In this document: positions 1 to 8,455 of the stretch, in pieces
Numbering within the stretch: the first letter of the stretch is position 1
Layout: each line of letters starts with the position of its first letter
Assembly: GCF_000152845.1 (NCBI RefSeq)
Contig: NZ_CH902584.1
Span: forward strand, 2,959,240 to 3,017,461
Source: Roseovarius sp. 217
GTDB taxonomy: Bacteria > Pseudomonadota > Alphaproteobacteria > Rhodobacterales > Rhodobacteraceae
Length of the DNA stretch: 58,222 bases
Direction: 5' to 3'
The notes under the pieces: model-generated
Told to the model about the DNA's origin: nothing
Databases searched by the model: none
The model's input: only the letters and a program-made list of their open reading frames with translations
Translations under genes and position numbers: made by a program

Positions 1-162
1 GTTGCTCAGGCCACTGTGTCACGTCTTGAGCGTGGCGAAGAATTGAAACCAGCCACCGTCCAGACCATCCGCGCCGCCCTCGAATCCGCCGGGGTTGAGT
101 TTATCCCCGAGAATGGTGGTGGTGCCGGTGTGAGATTGAAGGAAAAGAAAAGTGTCGACTGA
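1..162 (+). CDS. Small XRE-type HTH DNA-binding protein (5' truncated by window edge)
   Basis: The open frame starts at the first base and ends in TGA at 160-162, giving the last 53 residues of a protein. The visible part has the second half of a lambda-repressor-like HTH (ATVSRLERGEELKPATVQTI), followed by the AGVEFIPENGGGAGVRL tail. That tail is common in small alphaproteobacterial XRE proteins of about 70-100 residues. A role as a prophage or host regulator is inferred. The following gene starts with GTG at 152 inside its last codons, so the two are probably co-translated. Confidence 0.75.
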   Translation, partial: VAQATVSRLERGEELKPATVQTIRAALESAGVEFIPENGGGAGVRLKEKKSVD

Positions 163-418
163 CGAACGTCCATTAAACGGAAAAGCACTTAAAGTAATTT
201 TGGAGCAGTTGGCCGAAGTTTCCGCCATAGCATTTGCGTTGAAGCACGATCTTGAACCACTTACGCCTGAGGATATTCAGGCCGGAGCGGAGCCACTGTC
301 ACAAGGCCAGATTCAAGACTCTCTAGATGAAATTCAAACCATGATCACCAACCTCGCAAGGGTTGCTCTTAAAGCCACCTCAGAAGAATGGGGCGCAGCG
401 AACGATGGAATTCAATAG
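152..418 (+). CDS. Hypothetical protein, 88 aa, coupled to the HTH gene
   Basis: This GTG-started frame overlaps the upstream HTH gene by 11 bp, which suggests translational coupling. The product is short, acidic and helical (many Glu, Ala and Leu), with no membrane segment, signal peptide or cysteine motif. I do not recognise a family. The pairing with a small HTH protein, opposite in direction to the structural operon that ends at 462, suggests a regulatory accessory role, but this is only inference. Confidence 0.55.
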   Translation: MSTDERPLNGKALKVILEQLAEVSAIAFALKHDLEPLTPEDIQAGAEPLSQGQIQDSLDEIQTMITNLARVALKATSEEWGAANDGIQ

Positions 419-461
419 CCCGATTTCAAAAGTAGAGGCCCCCCATGGATTTAGCTACGGA

Positions 462-812
462 TCACCCAATCGCTAGATCGAACATGGCAGGTGTGAGCTT
501 GTGCTCGGACCTTAGAGGCAGCGTCTTTGCCCCCTCGGGCGCTGATCGGTCGCGATAGGCGTGCTTCATCCAGAGACTGTCCATCTGGATGATGATTTTG
601 ACATGATGCGGAGCCAGAGGTACGCGCATCATGCGCGCCCAAGACTCGATCTCGGGGAAACTTATCGGGTTCGGGCCATGCGCCCCAACGGAGCGAGAAC
701 ACGACAAATTGGCAAACGCGCTCCACAGGATATCAGCGCCGAGAGGAACATTATAAGGATCGCCCTTCAAGCAATCCTCGAGCGACTGGAGGAGTGCGAC
801 CTCGAGCTTCAC
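462..812 (-). CDS. Small phage tail-assembly-type protein (116 aa)
   Basis: I chose the GTG at 812-810 because it forms a GTGA overlap with the stop of the upstream gene (809-811); a longer frame to 896 is probably not used. The product has a helical N-terminus (LQSLEDCLKGDPYNVPLG). A central stretch, NPISFPEIESWARMM, then a region ending MDSLWMKHAYR, follow. This 'P-[IL]-[ST]-x-x-E-I-x-x-[WY]-A' pattern before a short helix resembles the small tail-assembly-associated proteins that follow tail genes in alphaproteobacterial prophages. It is the last gene of the minus-strand operon. Family membership is by recalled pattern only. Confidence 0.6.
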   Translation of the reverse strand: MKLEVALLQSLEDCLKGDPYNVPLGADILWSAFANLSCSRSVGAHGPNPISFPEIESWARMMRVPLAPHHVKIIIQMDSLWMKHAYRDRSAPEGAKTLPLRSEHKLTPAMFDLAIG

Positions 813-1570
813 TCGGTATGTCCCAGCGATAGGTGTGGCGGAAGGACTGAGCCGCGTGCTGGATCGACGGGCTGACCGATCACATCTTCCGGCCAATGGT
901 GAGCTATCCAGGTTTGGCAGTGCGACTGCTTGACCAGCGCAAGTTGAACAAATCTGCCCGCATTGAACTGGAAACTCATGCCGTCCTGCGTAATTTTCCC
1001 ACTGGACTGGCGGCCAGCGCAGATCATCCTAGACATCACGGCCGCATCATCTTCGTCATGTGCTTCATTGAGCCCACAGATCTGTAAGGCATTAGCGTCT
1101 GGCGCGCAGCTTGTCCATGTGCCGCTTTCGGTGATCTCGTGCGCGACCCAGGGCTCCAATGTGACGGTTTTTCCTGTCGAACGGTCCAGGCTTTCCTTGG
1201 GGTATGTTACCACACGATATGCTGCGAACTTCTGATCTCGCTTGGACCATCCCGCCGCGACAACATTGCTGCGTATGTCGTCGCAGGAGAGAAGCTCGTT
1301 TTTGATCATGTAATCTTGAGCATGCCACACCAGTTCGGGAAGGAATTCGACCAGATGATCGAAGTCATGGACCGATTTTGGCATGAACCAGTCCATTATG
1401 TTCTCGATCTTCCCGATCCCTGTTACTCCGATGGCGCAGCTGAGCGAAGGGTAAACCCTTATCTTTTCGATGTAGCTGACTACAGCGCCGGTGCTCGGAT
1501 CGGTGCAGACACCATCAGCTCCCAGAAGCACATAGTCTGCTGGGCGTACAATCACTGATAAGACGCTCAT
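809..1570 (-). CDS. Phage protein with Ntn-hydrolase/proteasome-like N-terminus (253 aa)
   Basis: The start ATG at 1570 has a good ribosome site (AAAGGAACGAG). It lies 56 bp inside the 3' end of the tape measure frame. The first 60 residues ([15 protein letters not shown], then [19 protein letters not shown]) follow the pattern of proteasome beta/HslV-type Ntn hydrolases: a strand, 'aDg.t', a Lys before the second strand, and a 'G.tG' turn. There is no N-terminal Thr, Ser or Cys right after Met, so an active autoproteolytic hydrolase is not shown. The C-terminal half has no recognised motif. Its place between the tape measure and a small tail gene suggests a virion or assembly role. Confidence 0.6.
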   Translation of the reverse strand: MSVLSVIVRPADYVLLGADGVCTDPSTGAVVSYIEKIRVYPSLSCAIGVTGIGKIENIMDWFMPKSVHDFDHLVEFLPELVWHAQDYMIKNELLSCDDIRSNVVAAGWSKRDQKFAAYRVVTYPKESLDRSTGKTVTLEPWVAHEITESGTWTSCAPDANALQICGLNEAHDEDDAAVMSRMICAGRQSSGKITQDGMSFQFNAGRFVQLALVKQSHCQTWIAHHWPEDVIGQPVDPARGSVLPPHLSLGHTE

Positions 1571-3737
1571 TCTCGTTCCTTTCCATTATGACCTCTGCAC
1601 CGGTTTCACTTTGTGGCGCTGCACTTACCAAACCGCCATTTGCAAAGCCCGGAAGTCCTCGGTTGATTGCTTCGAGAGTGCTCAGCATGCCGGGCTTGCG
1701 AACCTGATCGGCCCGCACAACATACTCGCCTTTATGGACGACGCCTGCTGGCTCATACTTAGCGCCCGGGCCGGTGTATCCGCCATTGGAAAACCCGAGC
1801 CAGCCTCCGATCTTTTCGAGCCAGCCGCCACCGCTGCCACTCCCAAAGTCATCGAACAAGCCACTGAGTGCCGCCTCCAGTGCCATATCCGAGAGCCTGT
1901 TGATCAGCTGGCCAACCGCCTCTTCGGCATCCGCCGCACCGGTGATGAAGCCACGGAAAGTGCTCGCAATACTATCCCGAAATTCTTCTTGCACATCTTG
2001 AGCCGCCTCTACACGAGCCCTAACCGCATCGACGCCATCAGCGGCTGCCACATATTCTGTTGCAAGCTGCTCGATCTGCCCGATCATCTCGGGCGTGAGT
2101 TCAACACCGGCGCGCTGCGCCTCGTAGAGAAGCTCGGCTTTCTTTCTCGCATAGTCGACCGCGCTTCCATACCGGAAACCAGCTTCGGCAACTGAGGTTA
2201 GTGCAAGCGCTTCCTGCTCAAGCCGCGCTATGGCTTCGCGCGTCTGATCTAAGTCACGCTGGTAATCATCGATGTCTCGGCGCCCACCACCTGAAGCGCT
2301 TGTATCCGGCGAGCCGAAGCTAGCGTCCACACTCGGCAATTGAGGGCGCAAGGAGGTCGTCGGGGCGTTGGGATTGCGGGGTCGATTGTTCGGACGGCCG
2401 CCCTGAGGCCCGTATTGCATTGAAGTTTCAGTATTACCCTCCGGCAGGTTTGCGCGCAAATCAGCCGCACCCCTTGCCGCGGTTCTTAGGGCCTCTGCGA
2501 TGCCTCCAATGGCGGAAACCACATTGCCGAAACGTTGCGCATCGACGTCGCTCAATCCTCCCAAGAGGTTCTCTGCCTCTTCGACCAGATCAGCCACTGC
2601 GCCTTCGAATTCACCCGCACTGCTTTTGCCGCGCTGGAAGGCTCGCATCTCTGTGTCGATCTGCTGGAGGATCCCGGCTAGTTCATGCGCCGCGTCGATG
2701 TCGGCCACGTCCATCAGGCGGATGCCGTCCGGGCCGGTCGCCGTGTTGATCGCCCTGAACAGTTCGTCATAGGTGTCGATCAGGTCTTCGACATTGTCTT
2801 TTTGCTCTTCGGTTACGGTCGCAGCGTCCTTCATTGCACGGTAATTCGCTTCCCCCATCATGGCGATAGCCCGCTCCGATGAGCCGAATATCTCATCTAC
2901 ATCAACTGTAAGGGCGTCCTCGATCGCGCCGGCCAAATTCACCACGACCGTTTTAGACAAGGTGGCAACTCGTTGCTGTATTTCGGTAAACTTGCGATCA
3001 AGCTCGGCGGCGCGCTCCACTGCCCCCTCGTCGATCACGACGCCCAATTCATTAGCTCTCGCCTTAAGTTGCCTGATGCCGTACTCGCCCTCGTCCAGAA
3101 GTTCTACGAAGCGCTCACCAGCGGTTCCGCCGAAAACCTCATCTGCAACGCGGATTTGCGCAGCCTGATCAAGATCTTCCATCCTTCCGATCAGCTCTAT
3201 GAACAGTTCCTGAGGATCTTCGAGCCGTCGCTCCAATTCGCTAGCCGAATAGCCCAGGCGCCGAAACGCGTCGGCGGCAGGACCCTTTCCAGTGATTACA
3301 AACTCATCAGCACGCAACTGCAACTCCTTCAAGCCGTCGATCATTGCATCGACTTCGATCCGGTTTTGCTCCCCGACGAATTTCAGCTCTTGAAAAGCAG
3401 TTACACTGAGACCCGCCCGGCTTGCCTGACGATCCAAATCCGCCAAACTACGCATGGCCTGTGTGGATCCCCGCGTGATAGCTGCCATACCTGCCGCAAT
3501 TGCGGTCGCTGCAAATGCCTTGCCAACCAGTCCGATCCTCGTGCTCGTCGAGGCCAGCGCTTGATTGATCCGGCGTGTCGATCCGATCATGTCGCGTTCC
3601 ATAGCTGTGGTTGCAACCTTTGATCCGCGATGCAGGCTGTTGTAGGATTTCGTGCCGAGTCGTTCAGCTTTAATCATGTTCTTTTCGAAGTCCCGGATAC
3701 GAGCCTCCAGTGCAACAATCAGCCGTTCGTCATCCAT
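1515..3737 (-). CDS. Phage tail tape measure protein (740 aa)
   Basis: This is the long helical protein that sets tail length and acts in DNA ejection. The N-terminal 60 residues are charged coiled coil ([17 protein letters not shown]). A hydrophobic Ala/Gly stretch near residue 70-90 and a TMP-type repeat region ([23 protein letters not shown]) follow. The C-terminus has typical Gly/Asn-rich signatures ([27 protein letters not shown] and [10 protein letters not shown], both shortened here by family habit). It lies 9 bp after terL, an unusual place. The last ~18 codons overlap the next gene out of frame, so the C-terminus may be shortened compared with relatives. Confidence 0.88.
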   Translation of the reverse strand: MDDERLIVALEARIRDFEKNMIKAERLGTKSYNSLHRGSKVATTAMERDMIGSTRRINQALASTSTRIGLVGKAFAATAIAAGMAAITRGSTQAMRSLADLDRQASRAGLSVTAFQELKFVGEQNRIEVDAMIDGLKELQLRADEFVITGKGPAADAFRRLGYSASELERRLEDPQELFIELIGRMEDLDQAAQIRVADEVFGGTAGERFVELLDEGEYGIRQLKARANELGVVIDEGAVERAAELDRKFTEIQQRVATLSKTVVVNLAGAIEDALTVDVDEIFGSSERAIAMMGEANYRAMKDAATVTEEQKDNVEDLIDTYDELFRAINTATGPDGIRLMDVADIDAAHELAGILQQIDTEMRAFQRGKSSAGEFEGAVADLVEEAENLLGGLSDVDAQRFGNVVSAIGGIAEALRTAARGAADLRANLPEGNTETSMQYGPQGGRPNNRPRNPNAPTTSLRPQLPSVDASFGSPDTSASGGGRRDIDDYQRDLDQTREAIARLEQEALALTSVAEAGFRYGSAVDYARKKAELLYEAQRAGVELTPEMIGQIEQLATEYVAAADGVDAVRARVEAAQDVQEEFRDSIASTFRGFITGAADAEEAVGQLINRLSDMALEAALSGLFDDFGSGSGGGWLEKIGGWLGFSNGGYTGPGAKYEPAGVVHKGEYVVRADQVRKPGMLSTLEAINRGLPGFANGGLVSAAPQSETGAEVIMERNENERLISDCTPSRLCASGS

Positions 3738-3746
3738 TTTGATCTC

Positions 3747-5369
3747 CTATGCTGTCCAAAGATCATCGGTGAACCAATCCGCCGATGTAATAAATTCTGT
3801 CTCCCCTGCGGCGCACCGCGCCACTGCCATTGCGGTGGCAACGGCACCATCAATCTTGTTGCCGCTCTTGCCCTTGTGGAAGCTACGGTTTCCCGCGGCA
3901 TCGACGTGCAACTGGACGTTCTCAAAATTCCAGCGGAGCACAGGGTGACCCCCATGCCTGAATCGACGGGCGATGATGGCGCGCTCCAGCTCCTTGACCG
4001 CAGGAGCCATGGTTACCCATCCCTGCCGAAACTCGACCACGGGAAGCCCGTCCTCCGCGAGGCTCGCCATCATCACGCGCCCCATGTGCGGATCAAACGC
4101 AGCTTCCTTTACGTTGAAGCGGGCGAATAGGTTGCGGATGTGATCCTCGATCATGCGGAAGTCGACTACGTTGCCAGGCGTCGGGATGATGAATCCTTCT
4201 TCTGCCCAGCTCACATAGTCCACGCCATGCCGGTCACCCCGGTCACGCAGGTTGTCCTCGGGGCAGAAGAACCACGGATGCACCTGGTAGCCTTCCTCGC
4301 CGTTCTGCCATGCCGCCACAACGACCGTGAGGTCTTCGTTCTTGGACAGATCCACGCCGAGCCAGCAGGGCGCTTGTACCATTTCCATCTCATCCAGATC
4401 CACCTCGTGCGCCCCTTCGTCGTAGGTGTGCATCTCGACAAAAGGCGATGTGGACTGGTCCAGCCACCGGTTGAGGTTGAACTGCAGAAAGCTGTCGCGT
4501 TCAAATGGGGAATGCTCGGCCTTCTGTGCCTTATCCCGGAAGCCCATGATGTCGGGATACCCGTGTCGAAGCCCGGGATTCGTGGCGTACCAAACATCTT
4601 CGTCGCGCCAGTCATCCGTTGGCTCAACCATGAAGATCACCGGCAGGGTGGCCGGATCATCGATGTCACCCTTCTGCACCTTGATCGCGTACTCGACTTG
4701 GTTCCATGCGAGATTCTCCTGCCCCCGCCCCGAAGTCGTTGCGATGATCATCAGCGTGCCGGGCACCTTCACCAGCGCGCTGTCGAGCGCTTCCCATTGG
4801 CGCAGGCCCGCGCGCCCTTCCCATGCGTGCAGCTCATCGGCGATGACCACATTTGGGGTCTTGCCGTGCTGGACCTTTCCGTCCGAGGCGACGGCAACAT
4901 AGCGCGCGCCAATCTGATTGAAGGCTATCCGGCTCACATATTCCCGCACGCTGAGGTGCTTGGACAGGCGCCGGTCATGCTGGATGATAGTGGCCGCCTC
5001 ATTAAAGAGTTCCATGGCCTGCTCGCGGGCCGAGGCTGCCGAGACGGTCAGCCCGCCCGGCAAGCGCTCCGGGCCGATCAGATGCAGGAGCGTGATCGCA
5101 GCGGCGAGGCTTGTTTTGCGATTGCCGCGAGGCAGCAACAGTACCACACGGCGGACCACCCGCGACCCATCCTCATGGCGGGGGCCGTATATCTTGCGCA
5201 CGATCCGCTCCTGCCAGGGATCAAGCTGAAAGGGGTGACCAAGGGCCGGGTTCTTCGGATGCTTCAGGCGGCGCAGCCAGGTGACTGCGCGCTCACCATA
5301 CCCAAGCGGATCTGCAATCTCGGAACCATCATCAATCCAGCTGGGAAAGATCATCATCATCCTCGTCAT
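3747..5369 (-). CDS. terL: Phage terminase large subunit (540 aa)
   Basis: The packaging motor ATPase/nuclease loads phage DNA into proheads. The N-terminal ATPase domain shows an adenine-binding DPWQ element near residue 50, a Walker A variant (LLLPRGNRKTS, about residues 77-87), Walker B with catalytic Glu (VVIADELHAW, about 172-181) and the coupling motif ATTSG (about 208-212). The C-terminal RNase H-like nuclease keeps its three acidic sites: GVDLSKNEDL, AFDPHMG and NKIDGAVA. The reading frame overlaps terS by 38 bp; internal Met codons at positions 4-6 would shorten the overlap. It is placed directly before the tape measure rather than before the portal. Confidence 0.95.
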   Translation of the reverse strand: MTRMMMIFPSWIDDGSEIADPLGYGERAVTWLRRLKHPKNPALGHPFQLDPWQERIVRKIYGPRHEDGSRVVRRVVLLLPRGNRKTSLAAAITLLHLIGPERLPGGLTVSAASAREQAMELFNEAATIIQHDRRLSKHLSVREYVSRIAFNQIGARYVAVASDGKVQHGKTPNVVIADELHAWEGRAGLRQWEALDSALVKVPGTLMIIATTSGRGQENLAWNQVEYAIKVQKGDIDDPATLPVIFMVEPTDDWRDEDVWYATNPGLRHGYPDIMGFRDKAQKAEHSPFERDSFLQFNLNRWLDQSTSPFVEMHTYDEGAHEVDLDEMEMVQAPCWLGVDLSKNEDLTVVVAAWQNGEEGYQVHPWFFCPEDNLRDRGDRHGVDYVSWAEEGFIIPTPGNVVDFRMIEDHIRNLFARFNVKEAAFDPHMGRVMMASLAEDGLPVVEFRQGWVTMAPAVKELERAIIARRFRHGGHPVLRWNFENVQLHVDAAGNRSFHKGKSGNKIDGAVATAMAVARCAAGETEFITSADWFTDDLWTA

Positions 5370-5730
5370 CTCGGATGGCCGGGCGGGATCTGGACACCGG
5401 CGTCAGCCCCAGCTCGGCCGCCAGAAGGCGCGAGCGCGTCATCGCGTCGGACTGGATGCCCACGGCAGGGTTGCGCCTCATCTTGCCGTCAAGGTCTTTT
5501 AAGATGTGGCCATGCTCTTGCAGGTGTGCCTCCATTTCCCGCACGGTGCCGATGGAGATGCAAAAATTCTCAAGGCTCGCAAGGTCTGCATTGGTCAGGA
5601 TCCGCCGCTCGATCAGGATCGGCATGACGCGCGCCCACTCGGCAGCGGACGCGTCGGACAGCCAATCGGGTGCCGGCAGATCGGACAGCGCGTCCGGCTC
5701 AGTGCTCAGGTGCGGCTTGGTTCCCCTCAT
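5332..5730 (-). CDS. terS: P27-family phage terminase small subunit (132 aa)
   Basis: This protein recognises phage DNA for TerL. The ATG at 5730 is preferred because it forms an ATGA overlap with the head-closure gene stop and gives the usual family N-terminus MRGTKPHLS; the upstream ATG at 5760 would add ten residues. The body shows the family helices with AAEWARVMPILIERRILTNAD and a conserved NPAVGIQSDAM-type segment, then an acidic tail (DDEDDDDL). No HNH gene is adjacent: the element's HNH nuclease is 2 kb upstream, on the other side of the connector genes. Confidence 0.9.
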   Translation of the reverse strand: MRGTKPHLSTEPDALSDLPAPDWLSDASAAEWARVMPILIERRILTNADLASLENFCISIGTVREMEAHLQEHGHILKDLDGKMRRNPAVGIQSDAMTRSRLLAAELGLTPVSRSRPAIRDDEDDDDLSQLD

Positions 5731-6056
5731 GCCCGAGTCTCCTCCGCGATTTGGCGGCAACGGATTTCCAACCCGGTTCTGCGTCCGATGCGTGTCACCT
5801 CTTCGACCTCGAACGTGTGTCCATCAAAGGCAATGCGGTCAGTTGTTATAAGCCCATTAAAGAAGCGGGTACGGAATACAGTTCGGGCAGTGCTGATCTC
5901 GCCCGCGTTTTCCAGAAAGTCCTGTGTGGCCCGCTCAACAACCTCCGCGCGCAGGGTGGCAATCGGTGTCCATGTATCAACCGGCGTTCCGGCAGCATTC
6001 ACCGTCGAGGTAGCGCGCTGCACCTCGATCACATGCACGAGTTTGCCCGACCTCAT
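5727..6056 (-). CDS. Head closure / head-tail joining protein (SPP1 gp16-like, 109 aa)
   Basis: This small beta-rich protein seals the portal-connector channel before tail joining. The pattern is typical: a short N-terminus (MRSGKLVHVIEVQR), a TPVDTW turn, a 'WTPIATLRAEVVE' strand, an RTRFFNGLITTDRIAFDG core and a closing RRTGLEIRCRQI strand. The length matches the family (about 105-115 residues). It overlaps DUF3168 upstream and terS downstream by 4 bp each, so it is in one translational chain. Confidence 0.85.
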   Translation of the reverse strand: MRSGKLVHVIEVQRATSTVNAAGTPVDTWTPIATLRAEVVERATQDFLENAGEISTARTVFRTRFFNGLITTDRIAFDGHTFEVEEVTRIGRRTGLEIRCRQIAEETRA

Positions 6057-6469
6057 GGCGCAACCTCATCGGCCAGCACGTCGACCGTGACGATCCCGTG
6101 CGAGGTTTCGCCATCCGGATCACTGAGCGCGCGCATCGAGGAGACGCGCCAGTCCACACAGTGAAAACTCGGCCCGAGGTCAAGGCGCCCGGATTGGATC
6201 GCAGTCCGGATTGCGGCAGAGATCGCCTTTACGCCCTCGCGGGACGGCTCGACCTTCCAGACATGGATTGTATGGTAGACGCGTGAGCGGGAACGCGAGA
6301 GGCTGTTGCCTTCATCCACAACATGCGCATCGCCCAGGACAATGGACGGGCTTGGCGCAGGGCTCTTGTTGCGGTCAAGTATCGAGGCCGCCGCAACGAG
6401 GTTAGTGACCGTCGATGTGGCCACGAGGCGGGCGCGGATTGCGATCTGAACAGCAAGGTCTACGCTCAT
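6053..6469 (-). CDS. DUF3168 tail completion protein (gp17-like, 138 aa)
   Basis: This matches the DUF3168/SPP1 gp17-type proteins that sit at the head-tail junction. Recognisable parts are the N-terminal helix (LAVQIAIRARLVA), the PSIVLGDAHVVDEG segment, the HTIHVWKVEPSREGVKAISAAI region and the final DGETSHGIVTVDVLADE strand. It overlaps HK97 gp10 upstream by 4 bp and head closure downstream by 4 bp. The order gp10, DUF3168, head closure, terminase is reversed relative to the usual terminase-first layout. Confidence 0.85.
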   Translation of the reverse strand: MSVDLAVQIAIRARLVATSTVTNLVAAASILDRNKSPAPSPSIVLGDAHVVDEGNSLSRSRSRVYHTIHVWKVEPSREGVKAISAAIRTAIQSGRLDLGPSFHCVDWRVSSMRALSDPDGETSHGIVTVDVLADEVAP

Positions 6470-6873
6470 CTCGCCCCCCGGATTGCCTTGGCTATAACGC
6501 GCTTAATGCGCCGTTCCGCCTTCGGCTTGGCTAAGCGAAAGCCGGGCCAGAAGAATGGCTGCGCAGGGTGGTGGTTGGTTCCATACTCCTGCAGATGCGG
6601 ATACCTTACATCCGAGTTACCAACCGTGATTGCCACTTGGTTTTCCGGTACAATTTTAGCGCCGCCGGGCTGTGAGTAAGGCGGCGTGGCGCGGCCTGAT
6701 TGAGTTACTGCGATGGATCCTACGAGATCACCACTGTCTTCGGGGGCCAAACTTTCAATAGCTTCGGCAATCTCATACCCCCCTTGTATCAACGCGGATT
6801 GTGCGGCATTGCGTGCTGCTTTCGGGATTGCCCGCATGCGCCGCTGAAACTTCTTGAGGGATGCTTCGGACAT
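6466..6873 (-). CDS. HK97 gp10-family tail/connector protein (135 aa)
   Basis: HK97 gp10 family proteins are small virion components between head and tail. The N-terminal helix (LKKFQRRMRAIPKAARNAAQSAL), the AIESLAPEDSGDLVGSIAV signature ('aP.dtG.L..si') and the C-terminal HLQEYGTNHHPAQPFFWPGF signature ('veyGt..q.aqPF..Pa') are all present. The start overlaps the stop of the upstream connector by a single base. The length is normal. Confidence 0.92.
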   Translation of the reverse strand: MSEASLKKFQRRMRAIPKAARNAAQSALIQGGYEIAEAIESLAPEDSGDLVGSIAVTQSGRATPPYSQPGGAKIVPENQVAITVGNSDVRYPHLQEYGTNHHPAQPFFWPGFRLAKPKAERRIKRVIAKAIRGAR

Positions 6874-7190
6874 CAGAAAGAGAACTCCCGGTATTCCGTC
6901 ACGATCTCGCGAACACCAAACGGCACCTCGGTTGCTGTCGCGCCCACCAGAGCCGTTTCACGCTGTTCGTACCACCAGGCTGCGAGTTGGAGCACAGCCT
7001 CGATCAGGCATGGGGGAATTGGCTCCTGATCATCCCCTCCGAAGCACTCCTCAATCTGGAAGCCAAGTAGCCGCTCAACATGGTTCTGCGCCGCATTGAG
7101 TTTTTGCTGCAGCATGGCGTCATCCACCATACCAATATCGTCAGTGAATGCGAGATGACCCTTGAGGTCTAATATGTCGGCGACCGCCAT
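6873..7190 (-). CDS. Phage head-tail connector, gp6-like (105 aa)
   Basis: This fits the HK97 gp6/phage_gp6-like adaptor that docks under the portal. It begins DILDLKGHLAFTDD, continues with a helix DDAMLQQKLNAAQNHVERLLGF, and has the family signature PCLIEAVLQLAAWWYEQRETA near residue 60-80. The C-terminus VPFGVREIVTEYREFSF is the usual 'lP.gv..ll.pyR.w' ending. The gene lies 9 bp after the tail tube gene and is fused by a 1-bp overlap to gp10. Confidence 0.9.
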   Translation of the reverse strand: MAVADILDLKGHLAFTDDIGMVDDAMLQQKLNAAQNHVERLLGFQIEECFGGDDQEPIPPCLIEAVLQLAAWWYEQRETALVGATATEVPFGVREIVTEYREFSF

Positions 7191-7199
7191 TGATCAGCC

Positions 7200-7682
7200 T
7201 CAAGGAGCTTCAGCCGCATCAACGCGGACAGTGTTGCTGTTAACCCAAAGCGAAGCGTTCAGCTTCATCACCGAGTTGGCAGTGTCATAGGCCTCTGAGG
7301 CGCTTCCGACCTTGGCGATAAAGTACCGCTCGGACGGCGTGCCGCCTTCTGGCGCATCATTGAACTCGACCTTGAAGGCGTAGTCGTGGGGTGTCTTCTC
7401 AGCGGCGATCACGGCTTGCTGTCCTTCATCGGCATAGTCGATCCCCGCGACAACCTCCATTGGGGCGGCGTTGCGGGTGCCTTTCAGGCGCTTTGTGCGG
7501 TTCTCGCCGAGCGAATCGAACGTAACCTCGTTGGCTTGGTCACCAAGGGTTCCAAGGGATTCCAGGCTCGTGATTTCCGTCCAGGTTTCGCCGGCGAAAT
7601 CAATGAGAACAAAGTCCGAAGATTTATCGCTAAGGACGCCGCCAATGTACAATTTGGCGCCTCCGGTTGCAAAGATTGGCAT
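7200..7682 (-). CDS. Phage major tail tube protein (160 aa)
   Basis: This is a lambda gpV/TTP-like tail tube subunit. Features are an early GAKLYIGG strand, the 'TWTEITSLESLGTLGD' segment, the RTKRLKGTRNAAPMEVV core and a late SASEAYDTANSVMKLNASLWVNS strand. All are typical of siphovirus-like tube proteins of about 140-170 residues in alphaproteobacterial prophages. It lies between the HNH nuclease (5 bp upstream) and the head-tail connector, so the tail tube precedes the connector genes, the reverse of the common order. Confidence 0.85.
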   Translation of the reverse strand: MPIFATGGAKLYIGGVLSDKSSDFVLIDFAGETWTEITSLESLGTLGDQANEVTFDSLGENRTKRLKGTRNAAPMEVVAGIDYADEGQQAVIAAEKTPHDYAFKVEFNDAPEGGTPSERYFIAKVGSASEAYDTANSVMKLNASLWVNSNTVRVDAAEAP

Positions 7683-7687
7683 TTCAT

Positions 7688-8038
7688 TTACCTCGTATGA
7701 TTGCGGCGCTCTTCTCGTTGCTTCGCGCCAGAGTGACAGGGTTTGCAGAGACTCTGCAGGTTGGTCGGGTCGAGGCGGCGCGCTGGAGCAACTGACCTCG
7801 GGATGATGTGATCGACTTCAAGGGCCAACTCGCCGCAGCGGCTGCAGAAGGGATGCTTTCGCAGGTGATCCTTCCGAAGCCGCCGCCAGTCCGCATCAAG
7901 GCCACGGGCCGCCGCGCTTGGGCGGCCCTTGTCGAACCGGGCCTTTCGCTCGGCGTCATGGCGCTTCTGACAAGCGCAGCGCGTGCCAGCTGCAACGAGC
8001 TGCCCGCAACCGCAGATCCGAGGCGGCTTTCTTGGCAT
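7688..8038 (-). CDS. HNH endonuclease (116 aa)
   Basis: This phage HNH nuclease typically nicks or cuts DNA with the terminase during packaging. There are two zinc-binding CxxC pairs around the core (FCSRCG and LCKPCH), the first catalytic His in VDHIIPRS and the Asn in NLQSLCKPCH. An additional N-terminal Cys cluster (CGCGQLVAAGTRCAC) is present, as in many P27-terminase-associated HNH proteins. It is usually next to terS; here it sits between the decoration-like and tail tube genes. The gap to the tail tube start is 5 bp. Confidence 0.92.
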   Translation of the reverse strand: MPRKPPRICGCGQLVAAGTRCACQKRHDAERKARFDKGRPSAAARGLDADWRRLRKDHLRKHPFCSRCGELALEVDHIIPRSVAPARRLDPTNLQSLCKPCHSGAKQREERRNHTR

Positions 8039-8057
8039 GTTGCAACCCGGCCCATGA

Positions 8058-8450
8058 TCAGGCGACCGGCGCGTCGGAGGGGTGGCCTTTCACGATCACC
8101 GCACCGGCGGCGATGGACGTGCCGCCATTCTTGGTGAGCACCGTCCGGATATACCGCTTGTTCCCGATGTACCCCTGCTTCACCACGCTGTCGGCATCGA
8201 GGGTCGCGGGAAGCGCGCCCACCAGATGCTCCACCGCGACATCGGCGAAGTCGCCCGAGATCGTGGTATCGCTTTCCTGAAGCTTGGCCGTGAAGTCGCC
8301 GTCGCCAGCGACGGCGCCCGTATTGACGACCAGCGCCGCGCTGTTGAAGCCCAGCAGATCGATCGCCGCGCTGGTGGCAGTGGCGGACAGGACCGCAGGC
8401 GCGACAGCCTGGGTGAGCCCGATATTTGGTGTAATGTCACGCATGGTCAT
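8058..8450 (-). CDS. Phage structural protein, probable head decoration (130 aa)
   Basis: The gene follows the capsid gene by 5 bp, where decoration proteins are found. The product has an Ala/Thr-rich N-terminus (LTQAVAPAVLSATATSAAIDL). A TAKLQESD strand and a YIGNKRYIRTVLTK plus GGTSIAAGAVIVKGHP ending follow. This ending is familiar from small structural proteins encoded next to HK97-type capsids in Rhodobacterales prophages. No enzyme motif is present. The decoration role is inferred from position. Confidence 0.75.
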   Translation of the reverse strand: MTMRDITPNIGLTQAVAPAVLSATATSAAIDLLGFNSAALVVNTGAVAGDGDFTAKLQESDTTISGDFADVAVEHLVGALPATLDADSVVKQGYIGNKRYIRTVLTKNGGTSIAAGAVIVKGHPSDAPVA

Positions 8451-8455
8451 TCTCC

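Noticed and set aside
809..896. Longer start (896) for the 116-aa tail-assembly-type gene
   Set aside because: It would overlap the upstream gene by 88 bp with an Arg/Ser-rich shadow sequence. GTG 812 forms a GTGA overlap.
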